46,594 nucleotides of DNA from Pseudolabrys sp. (GTDB taxonomy: Bacteria; Pseudomonadota; Alphaproteobacteria; Rhizobiales; Xanthobacteraceae), in NCBI GenBank assembly GCA_019689975.1, contig JADGGK010000017.1, forward strand, positions 1 to 46,594, read 5' to 3'. The position numbers and the translations under genes were made by a program. The notes below the pieces were generated by a model, which saw only the letters and a list, made by a program, of their open reading frames with translations, did not search any database and was not told where the DNA came from. Position 1 is the stretch's first letter, and each line of letters starts with the position of its first letter. This document shows positions 1 to 8,476 of the stretch, in pieces.

Positions 1-64
1 GCGCCACGCCCCTCCCGTCGATGGTCATGTTTCCCATGGCGGCGCGGATGTCTGCACTCCGCAT
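1..64 (-). CDS. Possible partial ORF running off the window start
   Basis: Reading the minus strand from an ATG at 64 gives 21 open codons to the window edge (MRSADIRAAMGNMTIDGRGVA), with further in-frame ATGs at 37 and 28. A perfect TATAAT lies just upstream (85 to 80 on the minus strand), which would place transcription start close to the ATG. There is no clear Shine-Dalgarno sequence. I do not recognise the protein. It lies 54 bases downstream of the panC stop on the same strand, so it could be the next gene. Too little is visible to be confident. Confidence 0.3.
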   Translation of the reverse strand, partial: MRSADIRAAMGNMTIDGRGVA

Positions 65-118
65 GAAGCGGATTGGCGCATTATATGCAATCGGCCGCAG
101 GTGATCCACCGTCAGGCG

Positions 119-970
119 TCACACCGCGACATTGTCGATCAATCTGGTCCGGCCGATGCGCGCGGCGACGAGCAGGCGGATCGGGCCGTCCTGCACCGAG
201 ACGATCGGGGCCAGCGTGCGCGCGTGGCGCGCCTCGAGATAGTCGAGCGCAAATCCGCCCGCGCCGATGGCGGCCGCGCCGGCGGCGATGACCTGGGCGA
301 TGTCCTCGCCGCGCCGAATGCGGCGCGCGCTTTCCTGCAATACGCGATGCAGCAGCGGCGCGGCGGCGCGTTCCTCAGCCGAGAGATAGGCGTTGCGCGA
401 GGAAAGGGCCAATCCGTCCTTCTCCCGCACCGTCGCCACGCCGACGATCCTGAGCGGCAGGTCGAGATCCTTTGCCATCTGCGTAACGACGCGAAGCTGC
501 TGGTAGTCCTTCTCGCCGAACACGGCGATATCCGGGTTCACCTGCATGAACAATTTGGCGACGACCGTCGCCACGCCGCCGAAGAAATGCGGGCGGAAGC
601 GGTCCTCGAGCCCGGCCAGGGCGACCCCCTCCGGGACGAGGCGCGTGGCGAAGCCCTGCGGGTACATCACCTCGACGGAAGGCGCCCAAACGATGTCGAC
701 CTTGGCGGCGGCAAGCGCGGCAATATCGGCGGCGAAACGGCGCGGATAGGTGGCAAAATCCTCGTTGGGCGCAAACTGGGTGGGATTGACGAAGATCGAC
801 ACCACCACGCAGCGCGCGCGCCGGCGCGCCGCACGCACCAGCGCAAGATGGCCCTCGTGCAGCGCGCCCATGGTCGGCACGAGCGCGACGGTCTGCCGGG
901 CCTTGCGGCGGCCGGCGAGCGCGCGCCGCAGCGCGGGAATGGTGCGAAGGATGAGCGGCCTCTTCGTCAT
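119..970 (-). CDS. panC: Pantothenate synthetase (pantoate-beta-alanine ligase)
   Basis: PanC joins pantoate and beta-alanine with ATP to make pantothenate, the cytosolic last step of vitamin B5 and coenzyme A precursor synthesis. The 283-residue product has the usual family length. It carries the nucleotide-binding N-terminus [15 protein letters not shown], the [10 protein letters not shown] strand, GEKDYQQL (the KDxQQ region) and the SSRNAYLS segment. The reading frame is open 30 codons further upstream, but the start at MTKRPLIL (ATG at 970) matches family N-termini. No panB is adjacent. A dispersed repeat with a candidate promoter lies about 175 bases upstream. Confidence 0.95.
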   Translation of the reverse strand: MTKRPLILRTIPALRRALAGRRKARQTVALVPTMGALHEGHLALVRAARRRARCVVVSIFVNPTQFAPNEDFATYPRRFAADIAALAAAKVDIVWAPSVEVMYPQGFATRLVPEGVALAGLEDRFRPHFFGGVATVVAKLFMQVNPDIAVFGEKDYQQLRVVTQMAKDLDLPLRIVGVATVREKDGLALSSRNAYLSAEERAAAPLLHRVLQESARRIRRGEDIAQVIAAGAAAIGAGGFALDYLEARHARTLAPIVSVQDGPIRLLVAARIGRTRLIDNVAV

Positions 971-1098
971 GAACCGGCGGGTGTCTTGCGCCTTCCTTCC
1001 GCGACGATCGGCGATAAAGAGCGACGGCGGGGTCCGACCGGATTGACCCGGACGCCTCATCGTCGGGGCCCCGCGGCGGCGAGGAGGCGATCCGGAGT

Positions 1099-1170
1099 CG
1101 GACCGGTCGATGCCGGCCGCTCCGCTCGGGCCGGCAACGACGCGTCAATATCGCTGCAATCCGCTCTAGC
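1099..1170 (-). repeat. Dispersed repeat element, copy 1 (upstream of panC)
   Basis: This stretch resembles 25339-25428. Shared pieces are a gcgatccgg block, cgctcgggcc, a gcaaYgacg block, and a nearly identical end tatcgcYgMaatccgctctagc (Y = C/T, M = A/C). The outer end forms part of a candidate minus-strand promoter. The central part is more degenerate than in copy 2. Boundaries are approximate. Confidence 0.5.
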
Positions 1171-1175
1171 AGAAC
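1147..1175 (-). promoter_or_regulatory. Candidate panC promoter inside the repeat
   Basis: On the minus strand GTTCTG (1175-1170), a 17-base spacer containing CTAGAGCGGATT, and GATATT (1152-1147) form a weak sigma70-like promoter. It sits 177 bases ahead of the panC ATG. The same arrangement occurs ahead of rpmG, where the -35 is better (TTGACG). Inferred from sequence only. Confidence 0.35.
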
Positions 1176-1299
1176 CGCATCGGGTAGGCCACACGGGGCG
1201 CGACGGCGGCGCTCGCCGGCAAGCCCGCACCGGCCCGCAAGGCGACACACCGGCGCGACCGGAGTCAACGATCGGCGCGGATGGTGTAAGCTTGCAGGC

Positions 1300-2004
1300 A
1301 TGAGCAAGCCGCGGATCCCTGCGTCCGTCTCCGCCAGGGCCGAAATCGACGCCTTTCTCGCCGAGGTGCGCAGGCGCGCGCCGGCTGCGGCCGGCGCCGC
1401 GCGCGGGCGGCTGGTCTTCGCGCTCGACGCCACCATGAGCCGCCAGCCGACCTGGGACAGCGCCTGCGTGTTGCAGGCCGAGATGTTCCGCGAGGCGGCC
1501 GGTATCGGCGGGCTCGAGATCCAGCTGGTCTATTTCCGCGGCCTTTCGGAATGCCGCGCCTCGGGCTGGATCAGCGCGAGCGCCAAGCTCGCCGAGCTCA
1601 TGGGCCGCATCGACTGCCGCGGCGGCCATACGCAGATCGGCAAGGTGCTCGCGCATGTGCGGCAGGAACATATGCGCGGCGGCGTGCGGGCCGCAGTGTT
1701 CGTCGGCGATTCCATGGAGGAGCGGCTCGACGACCTGTGCCGGACCGCGGGCGAGCTCGGGCTTCTCGGCGTGCCGGTGTTCGTGTTCCAGGAGGGACAT
1801 GATCCCGTCGCCGCGCACGCCTTTCGGGAGATCGCGCGCCTGTCGGGCGGTGCGCATTGCCGTTTCGATGCCGGCGCCGCGCATGAGCTCGGCGCGCTGC
1901 TGCGTGCGGTGGCCGCCTATGCCGCCGGCGGACGCGCGGCGCTCGCCGCATTGGCATCGCGTCGCATGGACGCGGCGCGCAAACTGCTCGCGCAGTTGTC
2001 CTGA
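1300..2004 (+). CDS. vWA-domain protein of unknown function
   Basis: A 234-residue soluble protein with a von Willebrand factor A-like fold. The strand LVFALD is followed by a MIDAS-type D-A-T-M-S motif at residues 43-47, and AVFVGDSMEE and VPVFVFQEG look like later core strands. No signal peptide or membrane segment is apparent. Its TGA overlaps the ATG of the downstream J-domain protein (TGATG at 2002-2006), so the two are translationally coupled and probably act together. This vWA/J-domain pairing recurs in Rhizobiales from my knowledge of the group. Function is unknown; a chaperone-linked or metal-dependent protein-binding role is inference. Confidence 0.8.
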   Translation: MSKPRIPASVSARAEIDAFLAEVRRRAPAAAGAARGRLVFALDATMSRQPTWDSACVLQAEMFREAAGIGGLEIQLVYFRGLSECRASGWISASAKLAELMGRIDCRGGHTQIGKVLAHVRQEHMRGGVRAAVFVGDSMEERLDDLCRTAGELGLLGVPVFVFQEGHDPVAAHAFREIARLSGGAHCRFDAGAAHELGALLRAVAAYAAGGRAALAALASRRMDAARKLLAQLS

Positions 2005-2702
2005 TGCCGGCGTTTTTCTTCGGCCTGCTGGTGCTGGTGCTCGCGCTGTGGGCGCTCAACGTCATTGCCAAGGTCGACCCGGGGATCGGCGCGCGCGTGC
2101 TCAAGGCCGGCGGCGGGCTCGTGGCGCTCGGCCTTGCGGTCTTTCTCGGTTTGCGCGGCGAGATCGGCCTGGCGATCCCGCTCGGCGCCTTCGGCCTCGG
2201 CCTGCTCGGTTGGCTGCCGTTCGGCCCGGCCGGCTTCTTCGATCGCACCCACAGGAGCGCCGGACAGGTCTCGCGCGTCCGCACGGCTCACGTCGAGATG
2301 GAGCTCGATCATGACACCGGCGCCATGCGCGGACGCATTCTTTCCGGCCGCCTTCAGGGCCGGGCGCTCGAGCAGCTCGACGTGACGACGCTCGTCGGAC
2401 TGCTCGCCGACTACGACGAGGAAAGCCGCGCGCTACTGATGGCGTATCTTGACCGCCGGGAGCCCGGCTGGCGTGAGCACGCGCAAAGTGATGCGGCAGC
2501 GCCGCGCGCGGCTGCGTCCGGAAAAATGACGGAAGAGGAGGCCTATCAGATCCTTGGCCTGCAGCCCGGCGCGAGCGCCGAGGCGATCGCCAAGGCGCAT
2601 CGCGCCTTGATGAAGAAATTTCATCCCGATCAGGGAGGAACCACCTATCTTGCGGCCCGCATCAACGAAGCCAAAGACCTTCTTCTTCGCCGCCATCGCT
2701 GA
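2004..2702 (+). CDS. Membrane-anchored J-domain protein
   Basis: A 232-residue protein with hydrophobic segments at about residues 3-22, 37-52 and 55-75, then a cytosolic region and a C-terminal J domain (about 176-232). The J domain keeps its HPD tripeptide at 207-209, needed to stimulate Hsp70 ATPase. The architecture (N-terminal membrane part, C-terminal J domain ending the protein) resembles TIM14/DjlA-like co-chaperones rather than DnaJ, and the Gly/Phe and zinc domains of DnaJ are absent. It is coupled by a TGATG overlap to the vWA gene before it. Likely role: recruiting DnaK to a membrane site; the client is unknown. Confidence 0.82.
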   Translation: MPAFFFGLLVLVLALWALNVIAKVDPGIGARVLKAGGGLVALGLAVFLGLRGEIGLAIPLGAFGLGLLGWLPFGPAGFFDRTHRSAGQVSRVRTAHVEMELDHDTGAMRGRILSGRLQGRALEQLDVTTLVGLLADYDEESRALLMAYLDRREPGWREHAQSDAAAPRAAASGKMTEEEAYQILGLQPGASAEAIAKAHRALMKKFHPDQGGTTYLAARINEAKDLLLRRHR

Positions 2703-2775
2703 GGAACTCCATACGCAACATCTCCAGCGACTCCTCGACCCGATGCTTGGCGCGTTCTCCCCGGTATGGCTTCAT
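2662..2775 (-). CDS. Doubtful 37-codon ORF between convergent genes
   Basis: Directly downstream of the carboxypeptidase stop on the minus strand, an ATG at 2775 opens 37 codons (MKPYRGERAKHRVEESLEML...). The first two thirds have GC-rich third positions as in real genes here, but the end runs antisense into the 3' end of the J-domain gene. Only a weak purine stretch precedes the ATG. It may be a small charged protein or chance. Confidence 0.2.
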   Translation of the reverse strand: MKPYRGERAKHRVEESLEMLRMEFLSDGGEEEGLWLR

Positions 2776-2780
2776 GTTCT

Positions 2781-4307
2781 TCAATTCCGCAGCAAGAAAC
2801 ACGGGATCTCGCTGCGCTTGAGGCTTCTGCATGCCGCCTCCGCCTGCGACTTCTCGAGGCCGGCGAAACGGGCGCGATAGAGCGCCCTGTCGCCCTTGGC
2901 GATCTTCTCGGTGAAAGGAATGGCGTCGCTGAGCAGACCATGCGCCTTGGCGCGGGCGTTGGCGAGGCGCTGCCGCGCGTCGCTCTCGTCGTCGAGCGCG
3001 CCGACCTGGATCATGTAGGGCCCGCGCGACCTCGCAAGGGCGGCGGTCGCCGCCGGCGTATGGCCCGTGATCGCGGCTGAGTCGCTCGATGATGCGGGCC
3101 GCGCAGGGGAGGGCGGCGCCTCGGCCCCGGCCGCGGCGGGGATGACGGTCGCCTCGTGCTCGGGCGGCGCTGCAACCGGGCGTTCCTCGACGCGACCGCT
3201 CAACGCCGTCCGCGCGGCTGCGTCCGGGATGACCGCGACCGTCTTGACCGGATGCGGCTTGATCGGCGCGTTGGCGTTGGAGTCCGCCACGGCCGGCACC
3301 GGCACCGCAACGTTCCGCGCCGCGGGTGGAACCGGGGCCGGCAGCGGCGGCGCGTTCGCCGCCGCGGCGGCATTGCGGCTGCTCCAGCCTTCCACCACCA
3401 TGGGCGCGGTGCGTTTGGTCGCGGCTTCGCCGATATTGGCTTCGATAAGGCTGCGCACCCGGGCGTCGCGCCAGGCCGCGGTGCGACCGCCGAATACCAC
3501 CGCGATGATGCGACGCTCGCCGCGGTGCACCGAGGTCACGATGTTGAAGCCGGACTCGTGAATATAGCCGGTCTTGATGCCGTCGACGCCCGCCACCCGG
3601 TCGAGCAGGTGGTTGTGATTGCGCATCGCCCGGCCGTGATAGACGAAACGGCGCGTGGAGAAATAATGGAAATATTTGGGGAACCGGTCCTGCAGCGCGC
3701 GCGCGAGGATCGCCTGGTCGCGCGCGGTGGTGATCTGCGCCTCGTCGGGAAGGCCGGAGGCGTTGTGGTAGTTCGTGTGCATCATCCCGAGTTCGCGCGC
3801 TTTGGCCGTCATCAGGCGGGCAAACTCGCTCTCGCTGCCGCCGAGCGCTTCGGCAACCACGACCGCGACGTCGTTCGCCGACTTGGTAACGATGGCCTTG
3901 ATCGCGCTGTCCACGTCGATCGTGTCGCCCGGCGCAAGCCCGAGTTTGGACGGGGCCTGATCGGCGGCATGGGCCGAGACTTTCATTTCCGTCGACAATT
4001 GGATGCGGCCCTGTTCCAGCCGTTCGAACAGCAGGTAGAGCGTCATCATCTTGGTCAGCGAGGCGGGATGACGCGGGCTGTCGGCATTGGTCTCTTCCAT
4101 CACCCGGCCGGAATTCGCGTCGACCACGATCGAGGCATAGGCCGGTGCGCGGACGGGCTCGCCGGCGGGGCGGTGGACCCGGTGGTGGTGCTGGTGGTGG
4201 CGGCGGCCGCGCGCGTCGGCCGCGCCGGAAGCGGCGATCGTCGCCAGGATGCCTGCCATGAGGAGAGCGCCGCAGCGCAACGCGCCAGGAATCCGCGAAC
4301 GCGACAA
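2781..4307 (-). CDS. D-alanyl-D-alanine carboxypeptidase (PBP5/DacF-like) with SPOR domain
   Basis: A 508-residue periplasmic enzyme that trims the terminal D-Ala from peptidoglycan pentapeptides. An N-terminal signal sequence (about 11-32) is followed by a His-rich stretch and an S11 peptidase domain. The active-site motifs are complete: S83-L-T-K86, S143-A-N145 and K245-T-G247. A Pro/Ala-rich linker leads to a C-terminal SPOR domain (GPYMIQVGALDDESDARQRL onward), which in other proteins binds denuded glycan at the division septum. The frame begins with TTG at 4307, preceded by a strong GGGGAGGAG ribosome site. The next ATG (4259) lacks one and would shorten the signal peptide. Single gene, divergent from the phasin. 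Confidence 0.9.
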   Translation of the reverse strand: MSRSRIPGALRCGALLMAGILATIAASGAADARGRRHHQHHHRVHRPAGEPVRAPAYASIVVDANSGRVMEETNADSPRHPASLTKMMTLYLLFERLEQGRIQLSTEMKVSAHAADQAPSKLGLAPGDTIDVDSAIKAIVTKSANDVAVVVAEALGGSESEFARLMTAKARELGMMHTNYHNASGLPDEAQITTARDQAILARALQDRFPKYFHYFSTRRFVYHGRAMRNHNHLLDRVAGVDGIKTGYIHESGFNIVTSVHRGERRIIAVVFGGRTAAWRDARVRSLIEANIGEAATKRTAPMVVEGWSSRNAAAAANAPPLPAPVPPAARNVAVPVPAVADSNANAPIKPHPVKTVAVIPDAAARTALSGRVEERPVAAPPEHEATVIPAAAGAEAPPSPARPASSSDSAAITGHTPAATAALARSRGPYMIQVGALDDESDARQRLANARAKAHGLLSDAIPFTEKIAKGDRALYRARFAGLEKSQAEAACRSLKRSEIPCFLLRN

Positions 4308-4493
4308 GAACTCCTCCCCGCCCGAATTTTTGCCCGCCAGAATTTCTTGCGGCGTGCCGCGTTACCGGTCCGAAAGGGCCGATCCGTGGCGCTCCCGCAG
4401 CGCCACAATGTCCCACGCTAGGGGAGCGAGGTTTACAGGAAGTTAAGGCAAATTCACCGAAATTTCCGTCTTATTGCACCGCAAAAATAACGC

Positions 4494-4520
4494 TTGACAA
4501 TTTGTGCAGTGCAATATATC
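4494..4520 (+). promoter_or_regulatory. Phasin promoter with overlapping TGCA palindrome
   Basis: A perfect -35 TTGACA (4494-4499) is followed by AT-rich -10 candidates, TATATC (4515-4520, spacer 15) or TATCTG (4517-4522, spacer 17). The spacer holds the palindrome TGCA-G-TGCA (4505-4513). PhaR repressors of polyhydroxyalkanoate granules bind TGC-rich palindromes at phasin promoters in related bacteria, so PhaR control is a reasonable inference. A second half-like TTGCACCGCAA lies at 4474-4484. Confidence 0.55.
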
Positions 4521-4596
4521 TGCTTGATGACGGTCCCGCATGCGGCGGGGACGCAAGCCAATGGCCCCGCGAGGGCGGGCCGGGAGAGGGCGGATC

Positions 4597-4926
4597 ATGA
4601 TCAAGACTTTCGAGGACTTCGAGAAAGCGGGCAGGGACAATATCGACCTGACGCTGAAATCATTGAGCGCGCTGTCGAAAGGCGTGCAAGCCATCGCCAC
4701 CGAGGTGGTCGACTATTCCAAGAAAACCTTCGAGGACGGCGCCGCTTTCGTCGAGAAGCTGCTTGACGTCAAATCCTTTGACAAGGCGATCGAGCTGCAG
4801 AGCGAATATGCCCGCAACGCCTATGACGGTTTCGTGGCCAAGGTTTCCAGGCTCGGCGAGCTCTATGTCGACCTCGCCAAGGAGACCTGCAAGCCCTACG
4901 AGACGCTGCTCGCCAAGGCGAAATAG
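4597..4926 (+). CDS. Phasin family protein
   Basis: A 109-residue, almost wholly helical amphipathic protein with no signal peptide, matching the short rhizobial phasins (Phasin_2 type) that coat polyhydroxyalkanoate granules or act as granule-associated regulators. The pattern AIELQSEYARNAYDGFVAKV followed by GELYVDLAKE and a KPYE segment near the end is typical. The ATG at 4597 follows the ribosome site GGGAGAGGG; the frame is open 19 codons upstream but that stretch is Arg-rich and unlike the family. Monocistronic, with its own promoter and a hairpin after the stop. Confidence 0.88.
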   Translation: MIKTFEDFEKAGRDNIDLTLKSLSALSKGVQAIATEVVDYSKKTFEDGAAFVEKLLDVKSFDKAIELQSEYARNAYDGFVAKVSRLGELYVDLAKETCKPYETLLAKAK

Positions 4927-4960
4927 GCGGCCGCGGTAGTTCGAGTCCGCGCCCCGGAGG

Positions 4961-4984
4961 CGGCCCGCGTTCGTAGGCGGGCCG
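4961..4984. terminator. Hairpin between convergent phasin and TadG-like genes
   Basis: A perfect 8-bp stem CGGCCCGC/GCGGGCCG with an 8-base loop lies between the phasin stop (4926) and the stop of the convergent gene (5004). It has no U-tract, so it would be a bidirectional terminator or mRNA-end stabiliser only by inference. Confidence 0.45.
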
Positions 4985-5003
4985 TCCCCGGCGGCGCCTC
5001 GGT

Positions 5004-6767
5004 TTATTGCGCGAGGCGCAGCTGCGTGAGCGCGGTGCCGATCTGGTTGAACACCTGGACGATCTGGTCGGCCGATGTGAGCAGGAAGAATTTCTGCCCT
5101 TTCGGATCGGTGTCGAAGGAACTCGCGCAATTCTGCAGCAGCGTCGAGGTGGGATCGCCGCCGGTATTCACCTGGATGGTGTAGAGCACGTTGTCGCTGC
5201 TCGCCGCCTTGAAGTTGTTGCAGGTGAGCTGCTGGCGCGCGTCGATCGAGTTTTGGCTGGTGTACCAGCGGTCCTCGGTATTGAGGCCGTCGGTGAGCAG
5301 GATGATGACCTGCTTGTACTGGTAGGCGGGATCCAGCGGCGGCGGAGTGGGGAACGGCCCGCCGCCGACGAGCGACATCCAGCCGAGCTGCAGCCCGATC
5401 GCCTGGTTGGTGTTGCCGTTGGGCTGCATGGCGTTGACCAGTGCCTTCATGGCCGACCAGTCATAGCTCAGGCCGGCCACCGGCTGCGGACAGGCGCTGT
5501 ATTGCTCCGCCGGATAGAGCGACGACGGGCGCGGCGTGACCGGATCCGGCGGCGCAGCGTTGGTGTCGAAATTGTAGACGGTGTCGGGAGAATTGCGCAG
5601 GCCGCGATCGGTCACGCAGCCGTTCCAGGTGTAGCGTCCCGGCGTCGCGTAGGGCAGGCCGGAGGAGTTCAGGGCGAGCGCGGGGGTATAGGTCTCGGTC
5701 GCGGCCGGACGCCAGGTGTGCTCGTAGTGATTGGCGCTGACCGTGCAGGTCTTGCTCGCGCCGCTGCCGGTGCAGCTGCAGATGGAGGTGTTGGTGGTCG
5801 TGCAGCGGCAATTGGCCCCGACGCATTTCGTCCAGCTGTTGTAGCAGCCGTTGTAGTAGTCGCTGGCCTTGAGCGGCTTGCGATTGCCGTTGTCGATGCT
5901 GGGGCAGATCAAGCCCCTGAAATTGCCGCTCGAGGGAATGGTGGAGATCGTGGATGCGCCGCTGGTCGCAGGCCCGTTCGTGCATCGAAATCCCTGGCTG
6001 TTGGTGCTGAAGGGGCAGGAGGATCCGGGCCCCACGCTGTACCAGTTGTTCGGCTTCGAGCCGCCATTGGCGGTGTCGAGGATCGGCGGCTCGCCCTCCC
6101 ATTCCGTCCAGTCGATCCAGGCGGGCGAAACCCAGCTTGCATTGGCGGGACTGGGCGGACCGACATTCACGTCCTTCACGAAAGGAATGATCGACACATA
6201 GACGTCGCCGTCGGTGGTGACGGCATTCTGAAGCTGGTCGAGCAGGTTGCTGGTCGCGGTCTTGAGCGCATCGATCTTGCCGCTATCCGCCATCGAACCG
6301 GTATTGTCGAGCACCAGCGCCACGCGCAGGCGCTTGTTGCCCCATTTGGCGACCGTCGTGCTGCCGACGGTCATGGTCGGAATGCCCAGGATGTTCATGA
6401 ACGTCGTCGGCACGTCGGCGGTGGCCGTGACCGTGAGCGCCGAGCCGTTGTCGCCGTTGTAACTGGCGTTGACGGTAATGTCCTTCGCGTCGGTCCGGGT
6501 GAACAACGCCTTGAAATAGGTGTCGGCCTTGGCCGTGAGCTGGTCCGCGCTCAGCGTGCGCGCGTCGTGCGACAGCATGAGCCCGGTCGAATCGAGAGCG
6601 GCTTGCAGCGCCGCCTTGACCGAATTGGCGCGGCTGTAGTCGATGGCCGCACCCACGAAGGCAATAAGCGGAATGGCGGCGAGGCCGAAAATGATGGCGA
6701 CATTGCCATCGCGGGCACGGCCGAACCGGCGTAGCGCGCGATGGAATCCGGACCAGATCGTCGGCAT
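5004..6767 (-). CDS. TadE/TadG-like pilus-assembly vWA protein with Cys-rich insert
   Basis: A 587-residue envelope protein. The N-terminus has a TadE/TadG-type pilin-like hydrophobic segment (about 20-44, DGNVAIIFGLAAIPLIAFVG) that anchors it in the inner membrane with the bulk outside. A vWA domain follows, with MIDAS motif D154-N-T-G-S158 and later VIILLTDGLNT (about 487-497). Between these lies a long Gly/Ser/Thr-rich insert with ten cysteines at residues 251-341, including a C-x4-C-x-C run (315-322) and C-x-C (330-332), suggesting disulfides. The relative at 7079-8476 has a shorter insert. Tad proteins build Flp adhesion pili, but no other tad gene is in the window, so the role is inferred. 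Confidence 0.82.
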   Translation of the reverse strand: MPTIWSGFHRALRRFGRARDGNVAIIFGLAAIPLIAFVGAAIDYSRANSVKAALQAALDSTGLMLSHDARTLSADQLTAKADTYFKALFTRTDAKDITVNASYNGDNGSALTVTATADVPTTFMNILGIPTMTVGSTTVAKWGNKRLRVALVLDNTGSMADSGKIDALKTATSNLLDQLQNAVTTDGDVYVSIIPFVKDVNVGPPSPANASWVSPAWIDWTEWEGEPPILDTANGGSKPNNWYSVGPGSSCPFSTNSQGFRCTNGPATSGASTISTIPSSGNFRGLICPSIDNGNRKPLKASDYYNGCYNSWTKCVGANCRCTTTNTSICSCTGSGASKTCTVSANHYEHTWRPAATETYTPALALNSSGLPYATPGRYTWNGCVTDRGLRNSPDTVYNFDTNAAPPDPVTPRPSSLYPAEQYSACPQPVAGLSYDWSAMKALVNAMQPNGNTNQAIGLQLGWMSLVGGGPFPTPPPLDPAYQYKQVIILLTDGLNTEDRWYTSQNSIDARQQLTCNNFKAASSDNVLYTIQVNTGGDPTSTLLQNCASSFDTDPKGQKFFLLTSADQIVQVFNQIGTALTQLRLAQ

Positions 6768-7078
6768 GGCGGATCACCGAATACGGGTGCAACGAACGCC
6801 GCTCCTCTTACGAAGGCCGGTTAAAGGCCTCGTATACCGGCAGGCGGAAAGGTCTTAAGATCAGGTAAGCAAGGCGCCGTCGCCGCCCGCCCTCCTTCCG
6901 CCCGATCAGGCATTTGGCTGGTTAATCGCCCTTCTCGGGGCTGGCGCGAATGCGGCGCAGTTCTTAGCCATTGTCGTTAACGGCGGGTTTGCCGGCGCGG
7001 CGAAAGCCGATGCCGGCGCGCGCCGCGCGCGCTCTTGTCGGCGGAGGCGCGCGTCCGGGCTCGGCGCGCCTTGCGAGG
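6768..7078. other. Gene-free spacer between the two TadG-like genes
   Basis: About 310 bases with no supportable ORF. It separates the stop of the upstream paralogue (7079) from the ATG of the downstream one (6767). A GTATAC-like AT patch near 6830 could be a -10 element for the downstream gene on the minus strand, but I see no convincing -35 or terminator. Confidence 0.4.
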
Positions 7079-8476
7079 TCAATAGGCGAGCCGCAGGTCG
7101 GTGATTGCGGTGCCGATCTGATTGAAGGTCGACACGATCTGCGTCGAGGAGGTCAGCAGGAAGAACTTGCTGGGATCGCTCGCGCAGTTCTGCAGCAGCG
7201 TCGAGACCGGCTCGTTGTCCGTGTTCACCTGCACCGTGTAGATGGTCAGGCCGGCCGCCTTGATGTTGTCGCAGGTCTTCTGCTGGCGCGCGTCGATCAG
7301 CGACTGGCTGGTATACCAGCGGTCCTGGGTGTTGAGACCGTCGGTGAGCAGGATGATGACCTGCTTGTAATTGTATTGAGGATCCATCGGCGGCACGGTG
7401 AAGGGCGCCGCCGTCAGCGTCTGCCAGCCGACCTGCAGGCCGATCGCCTGGTTGGTGTTGCCGTTGGGCTGCATGGCGTTGATCGCGTTCGACAGCGCGG
7501 TCCAGTCATTGGTCAGACCGATGAGCGGCGAGGGACACGACGAATATTGCTCCGGCGGGTAGAGCGTGCCGCCGGCCACCGGAGGATCATTGGTGGTGTC
7601 GAAATTCTGATTGCGGTCGGTGACGCAGCCGTTCCAGGTCGAGTGATTGGCGTGCGTCCAGGTGCCCGCGGTGCTGTACCAGATGCCGCCGTGACTGACG
7701 CATTGGCTCGACGTCGTGTATTGCGACTTCGAGCAGACCGGGTAGGCGAGGCATTTGCTGCGGGTCTTGAAGGCCGAGCCTCTGCTGCAGGTGCCGTTGA
7801 GGGCATCCCAGTAATTGTCGGCGGTGGTCACGCCGTCGTCCCAGTAAAGCCAAGATTGATTGTAGTTGCCCGGTCCGACATTGACGTCCTTGCTGAAGGG
7901 GACGATCGAGACATAGACATCCTCGGGATTGACGGCGACGAATTTGAGCTGGCTGAGCAGATTCTGCGAGGCGGTCTTGAGCGCGTCCATCTTGCCGTCC
8001 TGCGCCATGGAACCGGTATTGTCGAGCACCAGCGCGACGCGCAGGCGCGTATTGCCCCAGACCGCGGTGGAGGATGCGCCGATATTCATCGAGTCGAGAT
8101 CGGACAGGTTGAGAATGGCGCCGACGGCGTGCATGAACTCGGTCGCGACCTTCGCGGTGCCGGAGACGATCACCTTGGAGCCGCCGTCGGAGGAATAGGT
8201 CGCCCGGATCGTCACGTCCGAGGTGTCGGGTCGGTTGAACAGGGCATTGAAATATTTGGTCGCATTCGCCTGTAGATCCGCGGCCGAACTCGTGGCCGCG
8301 GTTTTCGATATCATCAGCGCGGTCGAATCGAGCGCGGCCTGGAACGCCGCCCGGGCCGCGTTGGCGCGGGAATAATCCACCGCCACGCCGACCGCGACCA
8401 GCAATGGAACAATCGCGAGCCCGAACAGCGGAGCCACACCCCCCTGCCGGCAATCCCGGAAACGCGCGCGCAGCAT
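7079..8476 (-). CDS. TadE/TadG-like pilus-assembly vWA protein, second paralogue
   Basis: A 465-residue relative of the protein encoded at 5004-6767, same strand, 311 bases upstream. It has the same plan: an N-terminal pilin-like membrane segment (about 11-34), the VAVDYSRANAARAAFQAALD helix, MIDAS D152-N-T-G-S156, VIILLTDGLNT, and a C-terminus with NCASDPSKFFLLTSSTQIV. The variable insert is much shorter and has fewer cysteines. A good ribosome site (AAGGGGGGATC) precedes the ATG. Tandem duplication followed by divergence is the simplest reading. Family knowledge says an envelope protein involved in adhesion or pilus assembly; specific function unknown. Confidence 0.82.
   Translation of the reverse strand: MLRARFRDCRQGGVAPLFGLAIVPLLVAVGVAVDYSRANAARAAFQAALDSTALMISKTAATSSAADLQANATKYFNALFNRPDTSDVTIRATYSSDGGSKVIVSGTAKVATEFMHAVGAILNLSDLDSMNIGASSTAVWGNTRLRVALVLDNTGSMAQDGKMDALKTASQNLLSQLKFVAVNPEDVYVSIVPFSKDVNVGPGNYNQSWLYWDDGVTTADNYWDALNGTCSRGSAFKTRSKCLAYPVCSKSQYTTSSQCVSHGGIWYSTAGTWTHANHSTWNGCVTDRNQNFDTTNDPPVAGGTLYPPEQYSSCPSPLIGLTNDWTALSNAINAMQPNGNTNQAIGLQVGWQTLTAAPFTVPPMDPQYNYKQVIILLTDGLNTQDRWYTSQSLIDARQQKTCDNIKAAGLTIYTVQVNTDNEPVSTLLQNCASDPSKFFLLTSSTQIVSTFNQIGTAITDLRLAY

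Noticed and set aside
101-1303. 400-codon plus-strand ORF over panC
   Set aside because: Antisense shadow of panC and its upstream region.
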